From: Flavobacterium subsaxonicum WB 4.1-42 = DSM 21790
Lineage (GTDB): Bacteria > Bacteroidota > Bacteroidia > Flavobacteriales > Flavobacteriaceae
Reading direction: 5' to 3'
Length of the DNA stretch: 64,000 nucleotides
Assembly: GCF_000422725.1 (NCBI RefSeq)
Contig: NZ_AUGP01000017.1
Coordinates: 496,001-560,000, forward strand
In this document: positions 41,414-50,248 of the stretch, piece by piece
Layout: every line of letters starts with the position of its first letter
How positions within the stretch are numbered: position 1 is the first letter of the stretch
The notes under the pieces: generated by a model
What the model was told of the DNA's origin: nothing
Seen by the model: the letters and a program-made list of their open reading frames with translations, nothing else
Databases searched by the model: none
Program-made: the position numbers and the translations under genes

Positions 41414-42268
41414 ATGGCTTGGTTTAAAAGAACAGAAAAAGGGATACAAACACCAACCGAAGATAAAAAAGATGTACCTAAAGGCCTTTGGTACAAATCT
41501 CCTACAGGTAAAATTGTTGATGCAGAAGAGCTTGCCAGAAATTTTTATGTTAGTCCCGAAGATGGCTACCACGTAAGGATTGGCAGCAAAGAGTACTTTA
41601 AAATACTTTTTGACGACAACGAGTATACCGAGCTTAACCCTAACATTACATCTAAGGATACCCTTAAGTTTGTTGATACTAAAAAGTACGACGACAGGCT
41701 TAAAGATGCCATGGAAAAAACCAAACTTAAAGATGCCGTGCGCACCGCTGTGGGCAAATCTAAAGGTAAGGAACTTGTTATTGCCTGTATGGACTTTGCC
41801 TTTATTGGCGGTTCTATGGGGGCTGTGGTAGGCGAAAAAATTGCCCGAGGTATAGATTATTCTATTAAAAACAAGGTTCCGTTTTTAATGATATCAAAAT
41901 CAGGTGGCGCCCGTATGATGGAGGCAGCCTACTCGCTAATGCAGCTGGCTAAAACATCGGCTAAACTGGCACAGCTTGCCGATGCTAAAATACCGTACAT
42001 ATCGTTGTGTACAGACCCTACAACGGGTGGTACAACGGCATCGTATGCTATGCTTGGCGATATTAACATATCAGAGCCGGGAGCACTAATTGGCTTTGCC
42101 GGCCCGCGTGTTGTTAAAGACACTACCGGTAAAGAACTGCCTGAAGGTTTCCAGACCGCAGAGTTTGTTATGGAGCATGGTTTTCTTGATTTTATAACAC
42201 CGCGTAAAGAGCTTAAGGATAAGGTTAACCTTTACCTGGATTTAATTTTAAATCAACCTGTACGATAA
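41414..42268 (+). CDS. accD: Acetyl-CoA carboxylase carboxyltransferase, beta subunit, without zinc-ribbon cysteines
   Basis: 284 aa. Transfers the carboxyl group from biotin to acetyl-CoA with AccA. The core is normal: [54 protein letters not shown]. The N-terminal ribbon that in E. coli has two C-x2-C pairs is present as a fold ([36 protein letters not shown]) but all four Cys are replaced (Ser, Thr, Ser, Asp), so zinc cannot bind there. I believe relatives share this. Start is the ATG at 41414 ([10 protein letters not shown]). Confidence 0.95.
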   Translation: MAWFKRTEKGIQTPTEDKKDVPKGLWYKSPTGKIVDAEELARNFYVSPEDGYHVRIGSKEYFKILFDDNEYTELNPNITSKDTLKFVDTKKYDDRLKDAMEKTKLKDAVRTAVGKSKGKELVIACMDFAFIGGSMGAVVGEKIARGIDYSIKNKVPFLMISKSGGARMMEAAYSLMQLAKTSAKLAQLADAKIPYISLCTDPTTGGTTASYAMLGDINISEPGALIGFAGPRVVKDTTGKELPEGFQTAEFVMEHGFLDFITPRKELKDKVNLYLDLILNQPVR

Positions 42269-42273
42269 TATAG

Positions 42274-42300
42274 AGATCCCGCAATAGCGGGATTTTTTTG
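42274..42300 (+). terminator. accD terminator
   Basis: ATCCCGC (42276-42282) with GCGGGAT (42287-42293), short loop, then T residues. Confidence 0.85.
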
Positions 42301-42415
42301 TTTTACCTTCCAAATTACACCAATTTTCGCTAATGGATTATATTATTGAGCAAGCTCCGGAGAAACGGTAATTTTTAGAATAAAACTATGTTTTGTTGTT
42401 GATACGGATTATAAT

Positions 42416-42853
42416 TTACTCAGGTCTGTTGCGGGCTAAATACATTACATTTTCACCATTATTAGATGTAATTTCTAAATACTCTCCATCTTCGGTATAA
42501 TATCTAAGTAAACTATACTCTGTCTTGCTATTCATAATCGATGATTCTTCTTCTTTTTTTGATGCGAACGAAAACCATATTATCGTACCATCACTTTTCC
42601 ATTTGAAGTTACAAATTAGTGTACCATGCAGATCTCCTAAAAATAATGCTCCGGTACCATCTGCCTTAAAATTAAATGTATTGCAAATATTACCGGTTAT
42701 AAAACTATCTCCTGACTTTCTTTTGCACATTCCCCAAGATCCAGTAATATCTATCTGCTGAATAGCCCTCGAATCAACTGCTTTATCCTTTTTAAAGCTA
42801 AAGTAAAAGGGCAAAAACAGTACAATTAAAATTACAAGATGTATTTTTTCCAT
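42416..42853 (-). CDS. Hypothetical secreted or membrane-anchored protein, possibly lipocalin-like
   Basis: 145 aa. An N-terminal hydrophobic segment (LVILIVLFLPFYFSF) may be an uncleaved anchor. The body has beta strands typical of small lipocalin-like domains: IDITGSWGMCKRK, TFNFKADGTGALFLG, FKWKSDGTIIWFSF, YLEITSNNGENVMYLARN. The family could not be named. It uses more A/T-rich codons than its neighbours and stands alone between accD and the MacB-type permease, so it may be a recent or poorly expressed gene. Confidence 0.65.
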   Translation of the reverse strand: MEKIHLVILIVLFLPFYFSFKKDKAVDSRAIQQIDITGSWGMCKRKSGDSFITGNICNTFNFKADGTGALFLGDLHGTLICNFKWKSDGTIIWFSFASKKEEESSIMNSKTEYSLLRYYTEDGEYLEITSNNGENVMYLARNRPE

Positions 42854-42901
42854 ATCAATTTGTTATTAATAATCGACTCATGACAATGTAGTATTACATC
42901 A

Positions 42902-43018
42902 GATTGCCGCACTTCGACCGCAATGACGCGAACGATTACAGTATGGAAACACATTACATCAGATGCATCCAACGCGGCTACTGTCAAACAACTGCCAACT
43001 GCGACTGAATACTGCAAA
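42902..43018. repeat. Intergenic repeat tract with heptamers
   Basis: The left part contains GATTGCCGCACTTCG and CGCAATGACGCG, typical of repeats seen between flavobacterial genes. The right part (42980-43018) is a degenerate heptamer tract: ACTGTCA, ACTGCCA, ACTGCGA, ACTGCAA. No ORF supported. Confidence 0.55.
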
Positions 43019-43026
43019 CTTGGAGT

Positions 43027-44280
43027 TTACATCCCGCTCCTTATCGCCTCAACCGGATCTAATTTAGCAGCCGATATTGCCGGCAATATACCCGCAATAA
43101 TACCAATGCCAATAGAAAGGCTGGTGCCCAGCATAATGTTGCTAAAGCTCAGTATAAATTCGAAGTCAAGCGCGGCAGTGGCAATGGCGGCAATGCCCCA
43201 AACCATTAAAATGCCTATAGCACCACCAAAAAGCGAGAGTATAACAGCCTCGAACAAAAACTGCATAAGTATAAACCTGTTCTTAGCCCCTAACGATTTT
43301 TGTATACCAATAAGGCCGGTACGTTCTTTAACCGACACAAACATAATATTGGCAATACCAAACCCACCCACCAGAAGCGAAAACCCGGCAATAATCCACC
43401 CTACTAAATTCATAACACCAACAATTTCGTCTATAAATTCGGTAAAAGATGATATAATGTCAATCATAAAATTATCGCCCTGCCCGGCCTTAATACCACG
43501 AATTTGGCGCAATTTCTGGGTTACCTCGGCTTTGGTCTCCTCGGCATCGCCACCTGTAAAAGGCTTGATGATGATAATGGGCGTCATAAAATCGTTATGG
43601 TCGCCGTACACCCTGCGTATAAAATTAACGGGTACCATGGCCGATGTATCGTTGCTTGGCATACCCATAGAGGCCGATCCCTGCTTTTCTAACACGCCAA
43701 TAACGGTAAAACGCTGGCCGTAGATGCGTACTTTTTTCTCCAGCGCGTTATCATCGCCAAAAAGCGTCTGAGCAATTTCGTAGCCTAAAACCACAACTGC
43801 GGTACCGGCGTTCGATTCAGATTCGTTGTAAAACCTGCCCTGGGCAATTTTTACAGCCTGTATATCGGCAAATTCATACGACACCGGAACCATATTTACA
43901 TCGCTGGCCGATTTATTTTCGTAGCGTATCACCTCGCTTTTTGTAAATATCTGGAACGCCATATACTGCGATGTGCTAACCGAATTTTTCAGCGCCTGGT
44001 ATTCATCAAATGTAACATCAGGAAACTGCTCCATTTTCCAGCGCGGAATTTCGCTTGGTGCGAAAGAAAACCGTTTAAGGTACATGGTGTTTTTATCTAC
44101 CTTATTAAGGTCTTCGCGAATTTTTCTATCCAACGAGTCTACCGCAGCCAGCACCGCAATAATAGAAAAGATACCAATAGTAACCCCTAACAGCGATAAA
44201 AACGTGCGCAACTTATTATTAATAAGGGCACTCATGGCAAAAGTAAAACTTTCTTTAAGCAGGCGCAGGTATAACAGCAT
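43027..44280 (-). CDS. MacB-type ABC transporter permease
   Basis: 417 aa. Four membrane segments: one near the N-terminus (KLRTFLSLLGVTIGIFSIIAVLAAV), then a large periplasmic MacB_PCD domain (about 50-270), and three segments in the FtsX-like C-terminal domain (VGWIIAGFSLLVGGFGIANIMFVSVKERTG, FLFEAVILSLFGGAIGI, ISAAKLDPVEAIR). Such permeases act with an ATPase and a periplasmic adaptor, or extract lipoproteins; neither partner is next to it. Start taken at 44280 (MLLYLRLLKESF). An earlier ATG (44316) adds 12 residues. Confidence 0.88.
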   Translation of the reverse strand: MLLYLRLLKESFTFAMSALINNKLRTFLSLLGVTIGIFSIIAVLAAVDSLDRKIREDLNKVDKNTMYLKRFSFAPSEIPRWKMEQFPDVTFDEYQALKNSVSTSQYMAFQIFTKSEVIRYENKSASDVNMVPVSYEFADIQAVKIAQGRFYNESESNAGTAVVVLGYEIAQTLFGDDNALEKKVRIYGQRFTVIGVLEKQGSASMGMPSNDTSAMVPVNFIRRVYGDHNDFMTPIIIIKPFTGGDAEETKAEVTQKLRQIRGIKAGQGDNFMIDIISSFTEFIDEIVGVMNLVGWIIAGFSLLVGGFGIANIMFVSVKERTGLIGIQKSLGAKNRFILMQFLFEAVILSLFGGAIGILMVWGIAAIATAALDFEFILSFSNIMLGTSLSIGIGIIAGILPAISAAKLDPVEAIRSGM

Positions 44281-44382
44281 GGCTAAATTGGTATTGGTAA
44301 CCGTAAAATTGAGCATTTTTTTAAAATACTGAAACCTTATGGCATAAAAATTTTAAATAATTTAAAAATAGCGTCTTCTGCT

Positions 44383-44414
44383 TTTGAATGTTAGCTATAC
44401 AATAATTACTTTTG
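44383..44414 (+). promoter_or_regulatory. purH promoter
   Basis: TTTG (44383-44386), 20-nt spacer, TACTTTTG (44407-44414): full consensus. Predicted start about 44421, 17 nt before the ATG at 44438. Confidence 0.8.
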
Positions 44415-44437
44415 CACCTTTATTAAACACACAACAA

Positions 44438-45964
44438 ATGAGCAGTACAAAAACCATAACATCAGCATTAATATCCGTATTCAGCAAAGATGGCCTTGAG
44501 CCAATTGTTAAAGCGCTTCACGCGCAAGGTGTAACCCTTTATTCTACGGGCGGTACCGAAACGTTTATTAAAGACCTGGGCATACCGGTAGTACCTGTAG
44601 AAGATGTAACCTCTTACCCATCTATACTGGGTGGCAGGGTAAAAACACTTCACCCTAAAGTATTTGGTGGCATCTTAAACCGCCAGGACAACGAGCAGGA
44701 CGTACAGCAAATGAAGGAGTTTGACATACCACAGATAGACCTGGTTATTGTAGACCTTTACCCTTTCGAAAAAACGGTAGCTTCTGGAGCTTCTGAGGCA
44801 GATATTATAGAAAAAATAGATATAGGCGGCATATCGTTAATTCGTGCAGCGGCCAAAAACTTTAAAGACACGGTTATAGTAGCATCTGTAGATGATTATG
44901 CCCTGTTTTTAGAAACCTATACCAACAACAACGGCGCAACTACTATAGAAGAGCGCAAACTGTTTGCCACAAGGGCATTTCACACCTCTTCTCATTACGA
45001 TACTGCCATTTTTAACTACTTTAATACCGACGAAACATTCTTTAAAGAGAGCGTTAGCAACGGCCAGGTATTGCGTTACGGCGAGAATCCGCACCAGAAA
45101 GGTTTCTTTTTTGGGGATTTCGAAAAAATGTTTACCAAACTTCACGGAAAAGAGCTATCTTACAACAACCTTCTTGATGTAGATGCTGCCGTAAACCTGA
45201 TTGGCGAATTTAAAGCCGACGGACCCACTTTTGCCATCCTTAAACACAACAATGCCTGCGGTATTGCTACAAGGGAAACCGTTAAAGACGCTTACTTAGA
45301 TGCTCTTGCGGGCGACCCGACATCGGCCTTTGGTGGTGTATTAATTTCTAACGTTGCTATAGATAAGGCTGCTGCCGAAGAAATAAACAAACTGTTTTGC
45401 GAAGTGGTTATTGCCCCGTCTTACGATGATGAGGCTGCCGCCATACTTCAGGAAAAAAAGAACAGGATTATTTTAGTACAGCACGAGGTGGCATTGCCTG
45501 AAAAACAAGTACGTACATGCCTTAACGGTTTATTGGTTCAAGATAAAGATAATATTACAGACAATAAAGAGCACCTTACCACCGTTACGGTTACATCACC
45601 TACTGAACAAGAAGTGGAAGACCTGCTTTTTGCCTCTAAAATTTGCAAGCACACTAAAAGTAACACAATAGTGTTTGCTAAAAACAAGCAACTTTTTGCA
45701 TCGGGCACCGGGCAAACCTCTCGCGTAGACGCGTTAAGGCACGCCATAGAAAAAGCAGTATCTTTTAACTTTAACCTTAACGGCGCCGTTATGGCCAGCG
45801 ATGCTTTCTTCCCTTTCCCGGATTGCGTGGAAATTGCTAAAGAAGCAGGCATTACAGCAGTTATACAGCCCGGAGGTTCTATTAAAGACGAATTAAGCAT
45901 TAACTATTGTAATGAAAACAACGTGGCTATGGTATTTACCGGCACCCGTCATTTTAAACATTAA
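44438..45964 (+). CDS. purH: Bifunctional AICAR formyltransferase / IMP cyclohydrolase
   Basis: 508 aa. Last two steps of IMP synthesis. N-terminal cyclohydrolase (about 1-195: LISVFSKDGLEPIVKALHAQG, GGRVKTLHPKVFGGIL) and C-terminal formyltransferase (about 200-508: RYGENPHQKG, ILKHNNACGIA, DPTSAFGGVL, QPGGSIKD, GTRHFKH). The start is set by the promoter; an upstream in-frame ATG (44384) overlaps the -33 box. Slightly shorter than the E. coli enzyme. Confidence 0.97.
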   Translation: MSSTKTITSALISVFSKDGLEPIVKALHAQGVTLYSTGGTETFIKDLGIPVVPVEDVTSYPSILGGRVKTLHPKVFGGILNRQDNEQDVQQMKEFDIPQIDLVIVDLYPFEKTVASGASEADIIEKIDIGGISLIRAAAKNFKDTVIVASVDDYALFLETYTNNNGATTIEERKLFATRAFHTSSHYDTAIFNYFNTDETFFKESVSNGQVLRYGENPHQKGFFFGDFEKMFTKLHGKELSYNNLLDVDAAVNLIGEFKADGPTFAILKHNNACGIATRETVKDAYLDALAGDPTSAFGGVLISNVAIDKAAAEEINKLFCEVVIAPSYDDEAAAILQEKKNRIILVQHEVALPEKQVRTCLNGLLVQDKDNITDNKEHLTTVTVTSPTEQEVEDLLFASKICKHTKSNTIVFAKNKQLFASGTGQTSRVDALRHAIEKAVSFNFNLNGAVMASDAFFPFPDCVEIAKEAGITAVIQPGGSIKDELSINYCNENNVAMVFTGTRHFKH

Positions 45965-45970
45965 TTTTAT

Positions 45971-45978
45971 TACTTTTG
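45971..45978 (+). promoter_or_regulatory. -7 element for the mreB operon
   Basis: TACTTTTG directly after the purH stop, 48 nt before the mreB ATG; -33 box weak. Confidence 0.58.
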
Positions 45979-46026
45979 TAGGCTTACACACAAACTAAAT
46001 ATAAATACCTAACCTCTAATATAAGT

Positions 46027-47055
46027 ATGGGATTTTTTGATTTCATGACCGAGGATATAGCCATTGACCTTGGCACTGCGAATACCCTTATAATACATAA
46101 TGATAAAGTAGTTATAGACAGCCCATCTATTGTGGCCCGCGACCGCGTAAGCGGTAAAATAATAGCCGTGGGTAAAGAGGCTAATATGATGCAGGGTAAA
46201 ACGCATGAAAACATCAAAACCATACGTCCGTTAAAAGATGGGGTTATAGCTGATTTTGATGCGTCTGAAAAAATGCTTACAATGTTTATTAAAAGCATTC
46301 CGGCACTTAAAAAGAAATTGTTCCAGCCTGCGCTTCGCATGGTTATATGCATACCAAGCGGTATTACCGAAGTAGAGATGCGTGCGGTAAAAGAATCGGC
46401 CGAAAGGGTAAATGGTAAAGAAGTTTACCTTATACACGAGCCTATGGCAGCTGCTATTGGTATTGGTATAGATATTATGCAGCCTAAAGGTAACATGATT
46501 GTTGATATAGGCGGTGGTACTACAGAGATTGCGGTTATAGCACTTGGTGGTATTGTTTGCGATAAATCTGTAAAAATTGCGGGCGACGTTTTTACTAACG
46601 ATATTGTTTATTACATGCGCACCCAGCACAACCTTTTTGTTGGAGAAAGCACGGCAGAGAAAATTAAGATTACTATTGGTGCCGCTCTTGAAGACCTTGA
46701 AAGCGCACCCGAAGATATGAGTGTACAGGGCCGTGACCTTTTAACGGGTAAGCCTAAACAGGTAGATGTATCGTACCGCGAAATTGCCAAGGCACTGGAT
46801 AAGTCGATACAACGTATAGAGGATGCCGTTATGGAAACCCTATCGCAAACACCTCCGGAATTAGCTGCCGATATTTATAACACCGGTATTTACCTTGCAG
46901 GTGGAGGATCGATGTTAAGGGGGCTGGACAAAAGGATATCCCAAAAAACCGACCTGCCTGTTTACATTGCCGAAGACCCTTTAAGGGCTGTAGTAAGAGG
47001 CACAGGGATGACCCTTAAAAACATACCAAAATACAGAAGCATACTTATAAAATAA
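46027..47055 (+). CDS. mreB: Rod-shape determining protein MreB
   Basis: 342 aa actin homologue that guides lateral wall synthesis. Phosphate-1 loop DLGTANTLI, the conserved ESAERVNGKEVYLIHEPMAAAIGIGID segment, phosphate-2 DIGGGTTE and adenosine-site AGGGSMLRGLD. First gene of the mreBCD-mrdA-rodA cluster; 11 bp before mreC. Confidence 0.98.
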   Translation: MGFFDFMTEDIAIDLGTANTLIIHNDKVVIDSPSIVARDRVSGKIIAVGKEANMMQGKTHENIKTIRPLKDGVIADFDASEKMLTMFIKSIPALKKKLFQPALRMVICIPSGITEVEMRAVKESAERVNGKEVYLIHEPMAAAIGIGIDIMQPKGNMIVDIGGGTTEIAVIALGGIVCDKSVKIAGDVFTNDIVYYMRTQHNLFVGESTAEKIKITIGAALEDLESAPEDMSVQGRDLLTGKPKQVDVSYREIAKALDKSIQRIEDAVMETLSQTPPELAADIYNTGIYLAGGGSMLRGLDKRISQKTDLPVYIAEDPLRAVVRGTGMTLKNIPKYRSILIK

Positions 47056-47066
47056 CCGATTAGGAA

Positions 47067-47891
47067 ATGCAGCAAATAGTAAATTTTTTATTTAAAAACA
47101 GTATCACACTACTGTTTTTGCTGCTTTTGGGCATTTCGTTAACTTTTACCATACAATCGCATGCTTACCACAGGAGCCAGGCGGTTTCATCTGCCAATGC
47201 GGTAACGGGTTACACTTCCGAACAAATTAATAACGTAGAGGCTTATTTTGGCCTTAGAGAACAAAATGAGCAGCTTGCCGCCGAGAATGCCCAGCTAAAA
47301 AGATTGTTATATAACACGCAGGATAGTACCAACCGCCCGCCGGTTACACTACCTACAGAGCTTGGCACGTATAAGGTTATACAAAGCAAGGTTATTATAA
47401 ACTCGTACAGCAAACAGGATAACTACCTTACCATAAGCAGCGGCGCCAAAGATGGCATTAAGCCAGATATGGGTGTGGTTAGCAGCCAGGGCGTTATTGG
47501 GTATATAGAAAACACATCGGCGGGTTACGCCACGGTAATCAGTGTACTCAATTCTAAATTCAGGCTTGGTGCCAAGATCAAAAAAAACAACCACTTTGGT
47601 ACCCTTACATGGAATGGTAAAAACACGGGCTTTGCGCAATTGGTAGATGTACCAAGGCTTGCCACCGTTATTAAAGGCGATACCATTGTTACGGGGGCCG
47701 AAAGTACCATTTTTCCTGAAAACATTCCTATTGGCACCATAGAAAAAGTGTACATAGACAAAAAAACCAATTACTATACGCTGGATATAAGGCTATTTAA
47801 TGATATGACAAGCCTTGGCTACATATACGTAATTGAGAACAAAGACAAAAAAGAAATAGAACAACTACAGCAGGCCACCACTAATGAATAG
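47067..47891 (+). CDS. mreC: Rod-shape determining protein MreC
   Basis: 274 aa. One membrane segment (about 10-28), a coiled coil with NVEAYFGLREQNEQLAAENAQLKR (about 55-80), then a double beta-barrel (about 95-260: KVIINSYSKQDNYLTISSGAKDGIKPDMGVVSSQGVIGY). It links MreB to the periplasmic wall machinery. Overlaps mreD by 8 bp. Confidence 0.95.
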   Translation: MQQIVNFLFKNSITLLFLLLLGISLTFTIQSHAYHRSQAVSSANAVTGYTSEQINNVEAYFGLREQNEQLAAENAQLKRLLYNTQDSTNRPPVTLPTELGTYKVIQSKVIINSYSKQDNYLTISSGAKDGIKPDMGVVSSQGVIGYIENTSAGYATVISVLNSKFRLGAKIKKNNHFGTLTWNGKNTGFAQLVDVPRLATVIKGDTIVTGAESTIFPENIPIGTIEKVYIDKKTNYYTLDIRLFNDMTSLGYIYVIENKDKKEIEQLQQATTNE

Positions 47892-48393
47892 TACCGTTTT
47901 AATAAATATCCTTAGGTTTTTGGCCCTGCTTGCGGTACAGGTTGTTGTTTGCAACAAAATAAGCCTGTTCGGCTTCCTGGTTCCGTATCCGTATATATTG
48001 TACATACTGTTATATCCGGTAAACGGCAACAAGGCTGTATTACTTATATCAGCATTTTTCCTGGGCCTTTTTATAGATATGTACCTTAATACCGGGGGGC
48101 CGCATTCGGTTGCCTGCGTGGTATTGGCTTACATGCGGCCTACCTTCTTTAAATTCTCCTTTGGTGTAAGTTATGAATACCAAACTATTAAAATCAACGA
48201 CAGGCTTTCGCCCGAAAGGCTTTCTTTTATATTTATATGCGTGGTGCTCCACCATTTAATCTTATTTTTGTTAGAAATGTTCCGCTTTAGCCTAATTTTG
48301 GATGCACTGCTACACACACTGTACACCACCATATTTACGCTAATTATTTGTGTAATTACTATTTACCTTATTAAGCCGGCCAAACAATTATGA
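47884..48393 (+). CDS. mreD: Rod-shape determining protein MreD
   Basis: 169 aa, five to six membrane segments with little charge between, matching MreD in length and position. The family is poorly conserved, so the call leans on context: overlaps with mreC and, by 4 bp, with mrdA. Confidence 0.88.
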   Translation: MNSTVLINILRFLALLAVQVVVCNKISLFGFLVPYPYILYILLYPVNGNKAVLLISAFFLGLFIDMYLNTGGPHSVACVVLAYMRPTFFKFSFGVSYEYQTIKINDRLSPERLSFIFICVVLHHLILFLLEMFRFSLILDALLHTLYTTIFTLIICVITIYLIKPAKQL

Positions 48394-50246
48394 GAAAAAT
48401 ACTGTTGCCAACCCTTATTATTGCCGGTACCCTGCTTATAATAGCAAGGCTTTTTTACTTGCAGATACTGGACGACTCGTACATTAAAAAGTCGGACAAT
48501 AATGCCATCAAAATAAAATACGATTACCCCGAACGCGGTTATATTTACGACCGTAACGGCGTGCTTATGGTTGCCAACCAGCCATCGTATGATATTATGG
48601 TCACCCCTAACGAAATGAAGAACACCGACACACTTGCACTGTGCGGCCTTCTTAATATTACCCGCGAATATTTTAACCAGCGCCTGGAAAAAGCCAAGGT
48701 GTACAGCCCAAGGCTACCCTCTGTATTTTTACCGCAGCTTAGCAAAAAAGAGTTTGCAGGTTTCCAGGAGCGCATCCGCCGTTTTAAAGGCTTTGATATT
48801 GTAAAGCGTTCGCTGCGCGATTATCAGGTGCATGCAGCCTCTAACGTGTTTGGCTACATACAGCAGGTGGGCGATGCCACCATAAAAAAAGACCCATACT
48901 ACAAGAGCGGCGACCTTATTGGCCGCCAGGGTGTAGAAGAAATGTACGAAGACATACTACGTGGTGTTAAAGGCGTTAAGTATGTACAAAAAGACCGTTT
49001 TAACCGCGAAATAGGCTCTTTTAAAGAGGGTATTTACGACACCGTTGCCGTACAGGGCAGCGATATTACGCTTTCGCTGGACGCCGAGCTTCAAAAATAC
49101 GGCGAATCGCTAATGTTCGAAAAACGCGGTGGTATTGTGGCAATAGAGCCCAAAACCGGCGAGATACTGGCTTTGGTTACGGCACCATCTTACGATCCTT
49201 CGCTACTTGTGGGTCGCGACCGTTCTAAAAACTATACTGCCCTATTTAACGACTCTATATCTAAACCGTTATACGACCGTGGACTGTTAGCTGAGTACCC
49301 ACCGGGATCGCCATTTAAGATACTTACAGGGCTTATTGGCCTGCAGGAAGAAGTTATAGACGAGAACACCAGCTTTGTGTGCAACCACGGATTTAGCTAT
49401 GGGCGTGGCGCTTTTATGCGCTGCCACGACAGCGGTAATAACAGGCTGCACGAGGGTATTTACAAATCGTGCAACACTTATTTTGCTAATACGTTTAAAC
49501 TTACAATAGATAAATATCCTAAACCGGAATATGGTGTTAATGCTTGGAGCAGCCACCTTAAAAGTTTTGGCCTGGGCGACTTTTTGGGCTACGACCTGCC
49601 GCCTGGTAGAAAGGGCCTTGTACCTACCCCAAAATTCTACAAACGCTACTACCCTAACGGCGGCTGGAGAAGCTCTACCATTATATCCAACTCTATTGGC
49701 CAGGGCGAGGTGCTAATGACGCCTATTCAGTTGGCTAACATGATGGCTACCGTTGCCAATCAGGGGTATTACTATACGCCTCACGTAATCAAAAAGATTA
49801 AGGGTAAACCTATCGATAAAAAATTTACAACCAGGCATTATACCTCTATAGACAAGCAATATTACAAGCCTGTTATAGATGGTTTGTTTGATGTATTTAA
49901 CCTGGGTACGGCGCACCATTTAAGGGTTGAAGGTATAGAAATTTGCGGTAAAACCGGTACGGCAGAGAATTACACCAAAATAAACGGTGTAAATACCCAG
50001 CTTAGCGACCACTCTATATTTGTGGCTTTCGCACCGCGCGAAAACCCTACTATTGCCATAGCCGTGTTTGTAGAAAACGGTTACTGGGGTGCCCGATGGG
50101 CCGGCCCAATTGCCACCCTGATGATAGAAAAATACCTTAAAGGCAGCACCACCCGAGAGGCATTAGAAACTAAAATGATGACACAGGGCCTTAAAGCAGA
50201 ATACGAAAAACCATATAGCGGGCTTCCATTTAGCATTAATAATTAG
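48390..50246 (+). CDS. mrdA: Penicillin-binding protein 2 (elongasome transpeptidase)
   Basis: 618 aa. N-terminal membrane anchor (about 5-22), dimerisation domain with the RGYIYDRNGVLMVANQPSYD and GDLIGRQGVEEMYEDILRG motifs, and a transpeptidase with active-site Ser307 in PPGSPFK, SCN in YKSCNTYF and KTG in CGKTGTAE. Peptidoglycan cross-linking for side-wall growth with RodA. Confidence 0.97.
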   Translation: MRKILLPTLIIAGTLLIIARLFYLQILDDSYIKKSDNNAIKIKYDYPERGYIYDRNGVLMVANQPSYDIMVTPNEMKNTDTLALCGLLNITREYFNQRLEKAKVYSPRLPSVFLPQLSKKEFAGFQERIRRFKGFDIVKRSLRDYQVHAASNVFGYIQQVGDATIKKDPYYKSGDLIGRQGVEEMYEDILRGVKGVKYVQKDRFNREIGSFKEGIYDTVAVQGSDITLSLDAELQKYGESLMFEKRGGIVAIEPKTGEILALVTAPSYDPSLLVGRDRSKNYTALFNDSISKPLYDRGLLAEYPPGSPFKILTGLIGLQEEVIDENTSFVCNHGFSYGRGAFMRCHDSGNNRLHEGIYKSCNTYFANTFKLTIDKYPKPEYGVNAWSSHLKSFGLGDFLGYDLPPGRKGLVPTPKFYKRYYPNGGWRSSTIISNSIGQGEVLMTPIQLANMMATVANQGYYYTPHVIKKIKGKPIDKKFTTRHYTSIDKQYYKPVIDGLFDVFNLGTAHHLRVEGIEICGKTGTAENYTKINGVNTQLSDHSIFVAFAPRENPTIAIAVFVENGYWGARWAGPIATLMIEKYLKGSTTREALETKMMTQGLKAEYEKPYSGLPFSINN

Positions 50247-50248
50247 CA

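Noticed and set aside
42416..42853. Pseudogene
   Set aside because: The frame is intact with a plausible start and an N-terminal hydrophobic segment; kept as a low-confidence gene.
43027..44280. FtsX cell-division permease
   Set aside because: The large periplasmic domain and C-terminal AKLDPVEAIR motif fit MacB-type permeases, and no ftsE is adjacent.
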